Below, one piece after another: positions 54,329-63,086 of a DNA stretch of 64,000 nucleotides. Under the pieces are notes generated by a model. That model ran no database searches, was not told where the DNA came from, and worked only from the letters and a program-made list of their open reading frames with translations. Source of the DNA: Breoghania sp. (GTDB taxonomy: Bacteria; Pseudomonadota; Alphaproteobacteria; Rhizobiales; Stappiaceae). Both the position numbers and the translations under genes were made by a program. Numbering within the stretch: position 1 is the first letter of the stretch; every line of letters starts with the position of its first letter. The stretch is from assembly GCF_963674635.1 (NCBI RefSeq), contig NZ_OY771475.1, positions 1,550,001-1,614,000 of the forward strand, given 5' to 3'.

Positions 54329-54901
54329 TCACCGCCCGCGCCGTGAAAGATACCCCAGCAACTGCACGACGAAGGCCACACCTGCGAGGGCCAGAAAGGC
54401 CCATTTATAACCCGAAGTGCGGTTGAGCTCTTCCATAAGGCGGATCGACACGCCTTCGCCCTGCCCCAGAAGACGGAAGATGAGCACATTTTCCCAGGCA
54501 TCGAAGGCGGCGGCGAGAAAGGGGGCGACGAGCAAAACCGAGCCGACGGCGGAGCGTACGCGCTTTCCCGCCGATTGCCTGCGCCGCATCTCCGCAATGG
54601 TCATGCGATCGGGCTCGCCGCGCAGCCAGACGATGGCACATCCAATGCCTGCGCCATAGGCCAGAACCAGCGCCATGTCGACCGGCACAAGAACAAACTG
54701 ATACAGCGAGCGTCCATCTGCTCCAAGCGCGAGCATGATGTTGCGCAACTGGTCAAACGTCATGGAGGTGAAACGCGCATCGAAGGGCAGCATGCCCTCA
54801 GGCAACAGCGCGGGATAAAGCACGAGCCACAACAGCGCGAGCAGGAGCGCGGCGCTCGCGAGACCGGCCTTCGCAATCAGGGCTGTGGTGCGTCGTGTCA
54901 T
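54329..54901 (-). CDS. Four-helix membrane protein of unknown function
   Basis: 190 residues from the ATG at 54901. Four hydrophobic segments (ASAALLLALLWLVLYPALL; YQFVLVPVDMALVLAYGAGI; SVLLVAPFLAAAFDAWENVL; AFLALAGVAFVVQLLGYL) with a basic cytoplasmic loop after the second. I do not recognise a family. 94 bp upstream of creA, same direction, so possibly co-transcribed. Confidence 0.65.
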   Translation of the reverse strand: MTRRTTALIAKAGLASAALLLALLWLVLYPALLPEGMLPFDARFTSMTFDQLRNIMLALGADGRSLYQFVLVPVDMALVLAYGAGIGCAIVWLRGEPDRMTIAEMRRRQSAGKRVRSAVGSVLLVAPFLAAAFDAWENVLIFRLLGQGEGVSIRLMEELNRTSGYKWAFLALAGVAFVVQLLGYLSRRGR

Positions 54902-55069
54902 GTTCAAACCTGTGCCAAGACCGCACGGAATTTGCAACGCCATTTGTCCGCACCCCGCCACGCCCCCTTGTCCGTTCGGTCAGTGCGAAAGTGCGCATGC
55001 GGACGGCCGCCCCTCCTTCGAGAGGGAGCGATACGCCCCCACGCAATACCTCAGCAAACAGGACTTAGA

Positions 55070-55210
55070 GTGTGGCCGATCCTTCGAGACGCCCGCTTTC
55101 TCAAGCTCCTCGGGATGACGTTCCCGTGTTGATGGATTGAGGAAAGCCAACAACACGGGAACGTCATCCTGAGGAGGCCTGACAAGGCCGTCTCGAAGGA
55201 TCGGCCACAC
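55070..55210. repeat. Palindromic intergenic repeat, copy 2
   Basis: GTGTGGCCGATCCTTCGAGA at the left and its complement TCTCGAAGGATCGGCCACAC at the right end form exact arms. Inner arms TGACGTTCCCGTGTT and AACACGGGAACGTCA also pair. Same outline as copy 1 with a different core word beside the ACGTCATCCTGAGGAG block. It lies 3' of the DUF2783 gene. Confidence 0.9.
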
Positions 55211-55262
55211 GCGCAGGCCCGGCGCCCCCTCCCCGGCTGCTCCCGACTGCGCAAGCCCGCTC

Positions 55263-55463
55263 TCAGCTTCCGCGCTTTGCCTTGGCGAGCTCGATGGCCT
55301 GATCGAGCACCGCGAGATCGCCGACATGGTTGGTCAGCAGCAGCACCAGACGGGCGTTGAGATCTGCGCTCTGCTCCTCACTGAGCCCCCGATGGGCATC
55401 GACCAGCCGGTGATAGGCGGCATCCGGGTCGGGCAACTGAAGTGCGGTTATCAGATCACTCAT
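55263..55463 (-). CDS. DUF2783 small protein
   Basis: 66 residues, ATG at 55463 after a very strong GAGGAGG site. Sequence ITALQLPDPDAAYHRLVDAH, then LSEEQSADLNARLVLLLTNHVGD, fits DUF2783, a helical family almost always found beside FAD monooxygenases of the MhpA/PheA type. It starts 10 bp after the monooxygenase stop. Role unknown; a small accessory subunit is plausible. Confidence 0.85.
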   Translation of the reverse strand: MSDLITALQLPDPDAAYHRLVDAHRGLSEEQSADLNARLVLLLTNHVGDLAVLDQAIELAKAKRGS

Positions 55464-55473
55464 GCTTGCCTCC

Positions 55474-57165
55474 TCACGCGGCCCTGTCCGATAGGCCCTT
55501 GGCCCGTGCGATGGCATTGGCCACCTTTGTCGCCTCAAAATGGCGGAACCGCGCGACCAGATGCTGGTCGGGCCGAATGACATAGGTCGCGCCCGGCGTC
55601 GCATCGAAACGGCGGCGGAACTGGCCGCTTTCATCCAGAAGCTCCCCGCCGATGATCCGCAAGGCCGCGCCCTCAACGGCGTTGGGGGCAGCCCCGTTGG
55701 CCACATGAAGGACCGTGAAGCCCTGACCGAGCTCATCATGAAGCCAGGTGGGCGAGCCGTCAGCGCGTTTGAAGGGAGCGTCCGGCACGGGCGCACCAAG
55801 GCGGGCCACGCCCGAAAAGGTCTCATCATCAGCGGTGGAGAGCGCCGTGTCATAGACGGTCGGCTTCGACAGACGGCCGGAATTCACCATGGAGCGGGCA
55901 AATTCGGTCTTGGCGGCGAGATCAAGCACGGCGTTGCGCAAGATGCGCTCCATCGGGCTCTTGGGCGCGATGAAATCGGTGGAACGCGTGCTGTGGCCAA
56001 TATTCTCGTCCGCCGCAAAGGAACGCTCAGCGTCGTAGGTCTCCAGAAGCGAAGGCTCCGCTTCGTCCTTCAGGACGAGATCCAGCTTCCAGGCGAGATT
56101 TTCCGCATCCTGAACGCCGGAATTCGCTCCGCGCGCGCCGAAGGGCGAGACCTGATGGGCGCTATCGCCGCAAAAGATCACGCGGTCATGAACGAACCGG
56201 TCGATACGGCGGCACTGGAAGGAATAGAGCGAGACCCATTCCAGCTCGAAATTGTCATGGCCCAGCATGCGCGCGATGCGGGGAATGACGTTTTCCGGGC
56301 GCTGCTCGACCTCCGGGTCCGCATCGGGGCCCAGTTGCAGATCGATGCGCCAGACATCGTCAGGCTGCTTGTGAAGAAGGGCCGACTGACCCGCATGAAA
56401 GGGCGGATCGAACCAGAACCAGCGCTCTGCCGGATAGTCGGCGGCCATCTTCACGTCCGCTATCAGAAAGCGGTCGTCGAAGACCTCGCCGCGGAACTCC
56501 AGCCCCAACATGTCACGCAGCGGGGAACGAGCGCCATCGCAGGCGATCAGCCATTCGGCTGCAAGCCGATACGCCCCTTCGGGCGTTTCGATGGTAAGGC
56601 CGACGGGACCGCCTTCGCCCGAGCTGTCAATGGCCGTGACCTTGTTGTTCCAGCGCAGATCGATCAACGGCAGTTCGGCGATGCGCTCCACGAGGAACAA
56701 CTCCGCGTAATACTGCTGGAGATTGATGAAGGCGGGCATCTTGTGGCCGTCTTCGGGAAGCAGATCGAACTTGTAGACGAGATCGTCGCGCAGGAAGTTC
56801 CTGCCAACCTGCCAGGTGATGCCCTTTTCGACCATCGGGGCGGCAACGCCGAGACGATCCCAGACCTCCAGCGTGCGCTGGGCAAAGCAGATCGCGCGCG
56901 AGCCCTCGCCGATGCGATCCGCATCATCCAGGATGATCACCGGCTGGCCACGCAGAGCCAGATCGACGGCAAGGGTCATGCCCACGGGCCCCGCGCCGAC
57001 CACCACGACCGGGTGACGGACCGCTTCCCCGGTCCTGCCGAACGCATCCTGATCGCGCGAGCGCGCATAGCCGAACTGATAGAGCGCCTTGCGCGCGCCA
57101 GCGCCCATGGTCGCACCATCGGCGCCTTCCGACGCGCCCGGCCCTCCCGAACCCGTTATCGCCAT
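55474..57165 (-). CDS. FAD-dependent aromatic monooxygenase (MhpA-like)
   Basis: 563 residues, class A flavoprotein hydroxylase. FAD-binding VVVVGAGPVGMTLAVDLALR near residue 50, the DG motif region LIACDGARSPLRDMLG, and the GD motif RVIFCGDSAHQVSPFGARGANSGVQD are intact. The C-terminal thioredoxin-like domain of the 3-(3-hydroxyphenyl)propionate/phenol hydroxylase family follows. It should hydroxylate a phenolic acid with NAD(P)H and O2. Clustered with DUF2783, an MBL-fold protein and an FAH-family hydrolase, so it feeds an aromatic ring-cleavage route. Exact substrate unknown. Confidence 0.88.
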   Translation of the reverse strand: MAITGSGGPGASEGADGATMGAGARKALYQFGYARSRDQDAFGRTGEAVRHPVVVVGAGPVGMTLAVDLALRGQPVIILDDADRIGEGSRAICFAQRTLEVWDRLGVAAPMVEKGITWQVGRNFLRDDLVYKFDLLPEDGHKMPAFINLQQYYAELFLVERIAELPLIDLRWNNKVTAIDSSGEGGPVGLTIETPEGAYRLAAEWLIACDGARSPLRDMLGLEFRGEVFDDRFLIADVKMAADYPAERWFWFDPPFHAGQSALLHKQPDDVWRIDLQLGPDADPEVEQRPENVIPRIARMLGHDNFELEWVSLYSFQCRRIDRFVHDRVIFCGDSAHQVSPFGARGANSGVQDAENLAWKLDLVLKDEAEPSLLETYDAERSFAADENIGHSTRSTDFIAPKSPMERILRNAVLDLAAKTEFARSMVNSGRLSKPTVYDTALSTADDETFSGVARLGAPVPDAPFKRADGSPTWLHDELGQGFTVLHVANGAAPNAVEGAALRIIGGELLDESGQFRRRFDATPGATYVIRPDQHLVARFRHFEATKVANAIARAKGLSDRAA

Positions 57166-57304
57166 GCTTGTCCTCCCCAGACCGATGCGGGATCACCCCT
57201 TCCCCTTGCGCTTCGTTGCCGCCTCCCAACGGCTCCGCGCATGGCTCAGGGATCAGTCCGCCTGAATTGCCCTTCTGTCCGCGTCATCTCAAATCCATTG
57301 CGAC

Positions 57305-58300
57305 CTATTCCTCAGCCGCTGCTTCCTCTTCAATCGCCGCATCATCCGCGCCGCCCTGAAGCGCGTCCCACATCATGCGGTCGCGCTCGGCGGTCCAGAT
57401 CTGGGGGTGATCGATGCCCTTGGCCTCGTCATAGGCGCGCGCAACGTTGAAGGGCAGGCAATGGTCATGGATGGCGAAATCGCCGAATTTCGGGTCCATC
57501 GCCGCGCGAGCGGCATCGAAGGCTTCCTTCAGGCTCCGCCCTTCTTCCACCGAAGCGGAGACCGACCCGTAAAGCGTGCTGAGAAAATCGCGGGTCAGCG
57601 CAATGCCGTCAGCGACCATGGCGGGCGAGGTCAACGCGTCGCCGCGACCGGGTACGATGGCCTGCGCGCCAAAGGCGGCCAGGCGGTCCAGCGTTTTAGG
57701 CCAGTCGCCGAAATGCGCATCGCCGCAATAGCAGGCGGAGTGATATTCCACGAGATCGCCGGAGAACATGACCTTCGCATCCGGCACCCAAACGACGATA
57801 TCGCCCATCGTATGGCCGCGCCCCAGATGCATGATCCTGACTTCGCGACTGCCGAGCCAAACCGTCATGGACGAGCCGAAGGTGATTGTCGGCCAGGTCA
57901 GCCCCGGAATGCCGTCCGCGCCCTGAAAGAGCCTCGGGAACCGACCGTATTCGCTGTCCCAGTCCTGCTGGCCGCGTTCCACGATCATGCGATAGGTGAG
58001 ATCGGAGGAGATGATCTCGCTCGCGCCGTAGGCGGAAGCACCCAGCACACGCACGGCGTGATAATGCGACAGCACCACATGCTTGATGGGCTTGTCGGTG
58101 ACGGTGCGGATACGCTCGATGACCTGCTCGGCCATGGCGGGCGTCGCCTGCGTGTCGATCACCATGACGCTCTCGTCGCCAATGATCACACCGGTGTTGG
58201 GATCACCCTGCGCGGTGAAGGCATAGCAACCGGGTCCGATCTCGACGAAGGAAATGGTCTTTTCTTCAAGATCGCCGGCGGATGCGAATTGCTTGCTCAT
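57305..58300 (-). CDS. MBL-fold protein with incomplete metal site
   Basis: 331 residues from the ATG at 58300 (GGGGAG seven bases before). The metallo-beta-lactamase fold is clear (VMVIDTQATPA, LSHYHAV, GRGHTMGDIVVW, MFSGDLVEYHS). The canonical HxHxDH is SHYHAVRV, so the second-metal Asp and His are lost, and the late GHG His is replaced by GRGD. It may bind one metal or use other ligands. It sits in the aromatic-degradation-like cluster, where the same variant seems usual. Function unknown. Confidence 0.8.
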   Translation of the reverse strand: MSKQFASAGDLEEKTISFVEIGPGCYAFTAQGDPNTGVIIGDESVMVIDTQATPAMAEQVIERIRTVTDKPIKHVVLSHYHAVRVLGASAYGASEIISSDLTYRMIVERGQQDWDSEYGRFPRLFQGADGIPGLTWPTITFGSSMTVWLGSREVRIMHLGRGHTMGDIVVWVPDAKVMFSGDLVEYHSACYCGDAHFGDWPKTLDRLAAFGAQAIVPGRGDALTSPAMVADGIALTRDFLSTLYGSVSASVEEGRSLKEAFDAARAAMDPKFGDFAIHDHCLPFNVARAYDEAKGIDHPQIWTAERDRMMWDALQGGADDAAIEEEAAAEE

Positions 58301-58552
58301 GGTGTACTCCCCAAATGGCCTTGTTCCGGGACGGCTCCGCATGGTGCGACGCATCCCCTCTCCCGCTCTTCTGCTTTCGCACCTGATCGGCCTTCATTTT
58401 GTAACCGTCAATCGAGCAGCGGGCTTTGTAGCAAAGGTTACACCGTCAGGATGGCGAACGGCAAAGCGCCTGCCGCACAACAGAAATGCCACCGCGCGGA
58501 GATGTCCAGCGGTGGCGTAACTATTTGATGCGCAAGGAACGAGGCGGCGGTG

Positions 58553-59566
58553 TCAGTCGCCGACTTTCTCCACAACCTGATCGATGGCTCCGAAGATGGA
58601 GTTGCCGGACGCATCCTTCATCTCGATGCGCACACGGTCGCCAAATTTCATGAAAGGCGTCTTCGGGGCCCCGTCCGTCAGTGTTTCCACCGTGCGCTTT
58701 TCCGCGATGCAGGAATAACCGACACCGCCCTCCTCCACTGTCTTGCCTGGCCCGCCGTCAAGCTTGTTGGACACAGTGCCGGAGCCGACGATGGTTCCAG
58801 GTCCCAGCGGACGCGTTCCCGCCGCATGCGCAATGAGGCGCGGGAGATCGAAGGTCATGTCGATATCGCAGCGTGCCTTGCCGAACAGCTTGCCGTTGTA
58901 GCTGACCAGCAGCGGCAGCGCGATGGTGCCGCCGGTCCAGGCATCCCCCAGTTCGTCCGGCGTCACGGCGACGGGGGCGAAGGACGAGGACGGCTTGGAC
59001 TGAAAGAAACCAAAGCCCTTAGCGTACTCATTGGGGATGACGTTGCGAAGGGAGACGTCGTTCACCAGCATCAGGAGCTTGATGTGACCGCCCGCATTTT
59101 CCGGACTGATGCCCATGGGGACATCATCGGTAACGGCGGCGATTTCGCCTTCGAAATCGATACCCCAGTCCTCATTGGCGAGCCGGATCGGATTGCGTGG
59201 CGACAAGAACGCGTCGGAGCCACCCTGATACATCAGCGGATCAGTCCAGAAGCTCTCCGGCATGGGTGTCCCGCGCGCGCCACGCACAAGTTCCACATGG
59301 TTCACATAGGCTGACCCATCCGCCCACTGGTAGGCGCGCGGAAGCGGCGAGAGGCAAAGTTCCTCATCGAAGGGAGAGCCGGAAATCTGGCCGATATCGA
59401 GACGGGTGGAGAGATCGCGCAATCCCTCTTCGAGCGCCCCCCAGTTGTCGAGCGCCTCCTGCATCGTCGCAGCCACCGTGCCGGCGGGTGTGTAACGCGC
59501 AAGATCCCATGACACCACGACGAGTTGTCCGTCACGCGAGCCATCACGCAGCGTTGCTAGCTTCAT
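58553..59566 (-). CDS. Fumarylacetoacetate hydrolase family protein
   Basis: 337 residues. The C-terminal FAH catalytic fold shows the metal-site DWGIDFEGEIA and GSGTVSNK, and the N-terminal part resembles the FAH N domain. It cleaves a carbon-carbon bond in an acylpyruvate such as fumarylacetoacetate (last step of homogentisate breakdown) or maleylpyruvate-type product. First gene of the leftward cluster FAH, MBL, monooxygenase, DUF2783, with 250 bp before the MBL gene. Confidence 0.88.
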   Translation of the reverse strand: MKLATLRDGSRDGQLVVVSWDLARYTPAGTVAATMQEALDNWGALEEGLRDLSTRLDIGQISGSPFDEELCLSPLPRAYQWADGSAYVNHVELVRGARGTPMPESFWTDPLMYQGGSDAFLSPRNPIRLANEDWGIDFEGEIAAVTDDVPMGISPENAGGHIKLLMLVNDVSLRNVIPNEYAKGFGFFQSKPSSSFAPVAVTPDELGDAWTGGTIALPLLVSYNGKLFGKARCDIDMTFDLPRLIAHAAGTRPLGPGTIVGSGTVSNKLDGGPGKTVEEGGVGYSCIAEKRTVETLTDGAPKTPFMKFGDRVRIEMKDASGNSIFGAIDQVVEKVGD

Positions 59567-60027
59567 GTATCAGTCCTCACCAAACGCTCGGCGGCCTGCG
59601 CCGAAAGTCCCCTGTCTTGCATTACCCTATCCATTGAAAATGCAACCGTCTGCGTTTTGCTGACACGCGCGTCAATGAGCCCGAATGCACATGTCGGCAG
59701 GCAATGGGAAAGCGCTCAACCTCAGCCGAAGTTCCCGCTTTCGGGAAAAGTCCCGATCCTCGGCGCGCCCCTTTGGCTGAAATGGCTGTGTCTCGGGCCC
59801 TTCTTGTGTCGCCCTGCCCTACGAAATCCGCATTCACCACCTAGTCGAAAACAAGGTGTTTTCGCTCCGGGACACGGTTTGCGCCGGTCAAAGCCTCAGC
59901 TAGGTTAGATTGGAGAAGGGCGCGTCAGGCGCCATCAGTCGAATCGTGGGCGCGTCGTCGGAGCAAGGCGCCGCGCAGGTTGTTCGGTGTGCAGCCCCGT
60001 CCGCCGGGGACCAACAAGAGAGTGTCG
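59567..60027. other. Divergent intergenic region, FAH / DUF2865
   Basis: 460 bp with no recognised gene. CGAAAAC-AAGGT-GTTTTCG at 59846-59864 is a perfect seven-pair inverted repeat that might be an operator for either gene. Confidence 0.45.
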
Positions 60028-61440
60028 ATGCGTCGTCGGTCCTTATCACTGCTGGCTATGCTGGGGGTTATTGCCCTGACGGGGATGTCGGGCGACGTGC
60101 GGGCGCAAGGACGTGACCGACGCTGTTATGCGCTGGAAGACGAGCTCGCCCGGCTTTCCAGCCTTTCGGACAATCGCAGCGGCGGCGCGGAAGTGCAGCA
60201 GTGGGATGAGGCTCTGCGCGAGGCGGCACGGCGGCTCGACGGTTTGGAACGGCGCTCCAAACGCGCGCGCTGCAATGGCGGGGGCTTTCTTTTTTCGTCG
60301 CCCGATCCGCGGATCTGTGTCCCGATTGATCGCGAGATCGCGGAAACACGCGAACGCATGGCCCGCCTTTCACGCAACCGCGCACAGGTCATGCGCCGCT
60401 CCGGCGGGGCGGCGAGCGAGAAGATCGCACAGGTTCGCCAGCAACTGATGGCGCTGCGCTGCAATGCGCCGACCCTACGCGCGAGATCGCGCGGTTCGGA
60501 TCCGCGCTACCCGCAGGGCCGGACAGTCTATCAAGAGGATCGTGGCGGGCGCGTCTATGCGCGCCCAGCCCCGAACCGCAATGGCGTCATAGACGGGCGC
60601 GGAGCGGAAAGCGGATCGCGCGAGGGCGGGCTTTTCGGCATGCTGTTCGGCGGTAGCAACCGGGCACGGGAACAGGATTACTACACGCCACGTGAAGACC
60701 GCGCCTATAGGGGGGGCGGCACCTATCGCACCTTGTGTGTGCGCCGCTGCGACGGCTTTTTCTTCCCGATATCGTTTTCCACCACCGAGGATCAGTTTTA
60801 CGCCGATGCGGACCAGTGTCAGACCATGTGCCCCGGCACGGAGGCCTCGCTCTATGTCTATCGCAACCCGGGCGAGGACGCCTCGGCCATGGTGAGCCTT
60901 GACGGCATCCCCTATTCGGAAATGGAAAACGCGTTCCGCTACCGCACCAAGTTCGACCCGACATGCAGCTGCAAGGCGGCAAACATGTCGGTCGCGGGCA
61001 ACGGCAAACAGCCCTATAGCGGCAACATGACCCCGGTGACGGGCGAGCGTGGCGGCACGACGCTCAATTCAAGCGCTTCCGGGGGAACCGACTGGGGGCC
61101 GACGCCGGGTTACGACCCGAATGAGCCATGGGACCCGGATGCGCCGTGGGACGCAAACGCCGGTGGCGATCCGGATGATCCATGGGGCGGATACCGGGAG
61201 CCGACGAACCAGGCGCTTGTCACGGATACGACACCGATGGCGAAGCTTGCCGCTAGTGAAGACCCTGACACGATCCTGAACCAGCGCGGCTCCTATGTGC
61301 CAAAGCTCGCCAAGATCACGCCTCAGCGTACGGTGAGCGCAAAGGACACAGGGGCCGATGGCGAGGGCGGAACGCCCGTCCCCCGCACCGATACAGGACC
61401 TGTCAGACGAGTCGGTCCAGCGTATTTTGTCGCCCAATAA
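60028..61440 (+). CDS. DUF2865 exported protein
   Basis: 470 residues from the ATG at 60028, which gives a signal peptide (MRRRSLSLLAMLGVIALTGM). A charged helical N-terminal half with paired cysteines is followed by the DUF2865 core: LCVRRCDGFFFPISFSTTED, CQTMCPGTEASLYVYR and FDPTCSC, cysteine-rich and probably disulfide-bonded in the periplasm. Near residues 360-390 there are tandem PW/DP repeats (EPWDPDAPWDANAGGDP...). A rhizobial-type family of unknown role. Its last 38 bases overlap the end of convergent gltX. Confidence 0.85.
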   Translation: MRRRSLSLLAMLGVIALTGMSGDVRAQGRDRRCYALEDELARLSSLSDNRSGGAEVQQWDEALREAARRLDGLERRSKRARCNGGGFLFSSPDPRICVPIDREIAETRERMARLSRNRAQVMRRSGGAASEKIAQVRQQLMALRCNAPTLRARSRGSDPRYPQGRTVYQEDRGGRVYARPAPNRNGVIDGRGAESGSREGGLFGMLFGGSNRAREQDYYTPREDRAYRGGGTYRTLCVRRCDGFFFPISFSTTEDQFYADADQCQTMCPGTEASLYVYRNPGEDASAMVSLDGIPYSEMENAFRYRTKFDPTCSCKAANMSVAGNGKQPYSGNMTPVTGERGGTTLNSSASGGTDWGPTPGYDPNEPWDPDAPWDANAGGDPDDPWGGYREPTNQALVTDTTPMAKLAASEDPDTILNQRGSYVPKLAKITPQRTVSAKDTGADGEGGTPVPRTDTGPVRRVGPAYFVAQ

Positions 61441-62770
61441 GCGGCAGCAGGCGGGCAAGTTCCGGACCGTGATCGAGGCCCGTCAGCGCCTTGCGAAGCG
61501 GCATGAAGAGCCCCTTTCCCTTGCGGCCCGTCTCCGCCTTCACCGCATTCGTCCATGCTTTCCATGTCTCGCCGTCCCACGGCTCGGCGGGCAAAACGGT
61601 TGCTGCCGTTTTCAGAAACTCGGCGTCGTCGGCCTCGATGACAGGCGTGAGCGGGCCTGAAACGACCTGCCACCAGTCTTTCGCATCCCCGAAACGCTCA
61701 AGATTGCCGGAAACCGCTGCCCAGAAGGCTTCGGTCTTGTCCGCCGACACGCCCAGCGCGACGAGACGGTCCCTCACCGCACCGGCCGGCAGATGGTGCA
61801 GCAGGCGGGCGTTCAGCGCAGGCAGGTCGGCCGGATCGAAGCGCGCAGGCGCGCGCGAAACCCCAGAGAGATCAAAGCCCGCCGCCAGCGCATCAAGGTC
61901 GGCCTTCGGCTCCACCGCCTCGGACGTTCCGATCAGAACGGCAAGGCTTGCCACCGTCATGGGCTCCAGCCCTTGTTCGCGCAACGACCCGATGGAGAGC
62001 GCGCCGGAGCGCTTGGAAAGCCCCTCACCGGAAGCGGTCGTCAGCAGGTTGTGATGGCCGAAAACGGGCGGCTCCGCCCCCAGCGCCCTGAAGATCGCGA
62101 TCTGTACGGCGGTATTGGCCACATGATCCTCGCCTCGCACGACGTGGGTCATTGCGAGATCAATATCATCGACCACCGAGGGCAGTGTGTAGAGATAGGT
62201 GCCGTCCTCTCGCTGGAGCACCGGATCGGAGAGCGAGGCGAGATCGACCGCCTGTTCGCCGCGACACAGATCCATCCAGGTAACGTCGCTGCGCCGCGTC
62301 TCAAAAGGATCGCTTTGAAAATTCGGCAACAGGAAGCGCCAGTGCGGTTTCCGGCCTTCCGCTTCCAGCGCAGCGCGTTCCTCGCTGGTGAGCTTCAGCG
62401 CCGAGCGGTCATAGACCGGCGGCAGCCCACGGGCGCGGCGACGCTTGCGGCGGCGGTCAAGTTCGTCCGGCGTCTCGTAGCAGGGATAAAGGAGACCGGC
62501 CTTCTTGAGTTTTTCCGCAGCCGCGTCGTAAAGCGCGACGCGCGCGGACTGGCGCTCGATACGGACGGGCTCGATACCGAGCCAGCGAAGATCCGCAATA
62601 ATCGCGTCGGCATATTCCTCGCGCGAACGCGCCGTATCCGTATCGTCGAGCCGCAGCACGAATTGCCCTTGGTTTTGCCGGGCCAGCAACGCGTTGAACA
62701 GTGCCGTTCTGGCGTTGCCGATATGGATGTGACCCGTGGGCGAAGGGGCGAAGCGGACGGTTACGGTCAT
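61403..62770 (-). CDS. gltX: Glutamyl-tRNA synthetase
   Basis: 455 residues, class I synthetase. RFAPSPTGHIHIGNARTALF carries the HIGH-type motif and GLSKRSGALS the KMSKS equivalent. At 455 residues and with SKRSG it resembles the shorter of the two GluRS paralogues common in alphaproteobacteria, so a second gltX is likely elsewhere. It charges tRNA-Glu, and possibly tRNA-Gln where GatCAB operates. Its 3' end overlaps the DUF2865 gene. Confidence 0.92.
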   Translation of the reverse strand: MTVTVRFAPSPTGHIHIGNARTALFNALLARQNQGQFVLRLDDTDTARSREEYADAIIADLRWLGIEPVRIERQSARVALYDAAAEKLKKAGLLYPCYETPDELDRRRKRRRARGLPPVYDRSALKLTSEERAALEAEGRKPHWRFLLPNFQSDPFETRRSDVTWMDLCRGEQAVDLASLSDPVLQREDGTYLYTLPSVVDDIDLAMTHVVRGEDHVANTAVQIAIFRALGAEPPVFGHHNLLTTASGEGLSKRSGALSIGSLREQGLEPMTVASLAVLIGTSEAVEPKADLDALAAGFDLSGVSRAPARFDPADLPALNARLLHHLPAGAVRDRLVALGVSADKTEAFWAAVSGNLERFGDAKDWWQVVSGPLTPVIEADDAEFLKTAATVLPAEPWDGETWKAWTNAVKAETGRKGKGLFMPLRKALTGLDHGPELARLLPLIGRQNTLDRLV

Positions 62771-62930
62771 GCTTTTCGCTGGTTGCCTTTGTTTGCAGTT
62801 TCCCCGCGCGGTGGCGCGGCGGCAAGGTGATCAAGCCGTGTGAGCTTCTACTCCGGTTTGCCTGCCACGCCAATGTGGGCCGGTGGATTAGTTGGCGATG
62901 CGGCGGCGATACCGGGCGGGTTTGGAGGTT

Positions 62931-63071
62931 GTGGCCCATCCTTCGAGACAGCCGCTTTGCGGCTTCCTCAGGATGACGTTGAGGATTGGGCAGGCCTCTT
63001 CAAAACCGCCCACACCCACCAACGTCATCCTGAGGAGGTCGCATCAGCGACCGTCTCGAAGGATGGGCTAC
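62931..63071. repeat. Palindromic intergenic repeat, copy 3
   Basis: GTGGCCCATCCTTCGAGAC at the left and GTCTCGAAGGATGGGCTAC at the right end pair almost fully; inner CCTCAGGATGACGTTG and CAACGTCATCCTGAGG pair exactly. Lies between the 3' end of nadE and the 5' end of gltX. Confidence 0.9.
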
Positions 63072-63086
63072 AGACTCAAACGCCCC

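Noticed and set aside
53707..54597. 296-codon version of the creA gene
   Set aside because: The upstream part overlaps the neighbouring membrane-protein gene in another frame; signal peptide and AAGGAG support the start at 54234.
55540..57450. 636-codon plus-strand frame
   Set aside because: It is the complement of the FAD monooxygenase gene and part of the spacer; the minus-strand protein has intact flavoprotein motifs, and this one has none.
61793..62830. 345-codon plus-strand frame
   Set aside because: Antisense of gltX, which carries the class I synthetase motifs.
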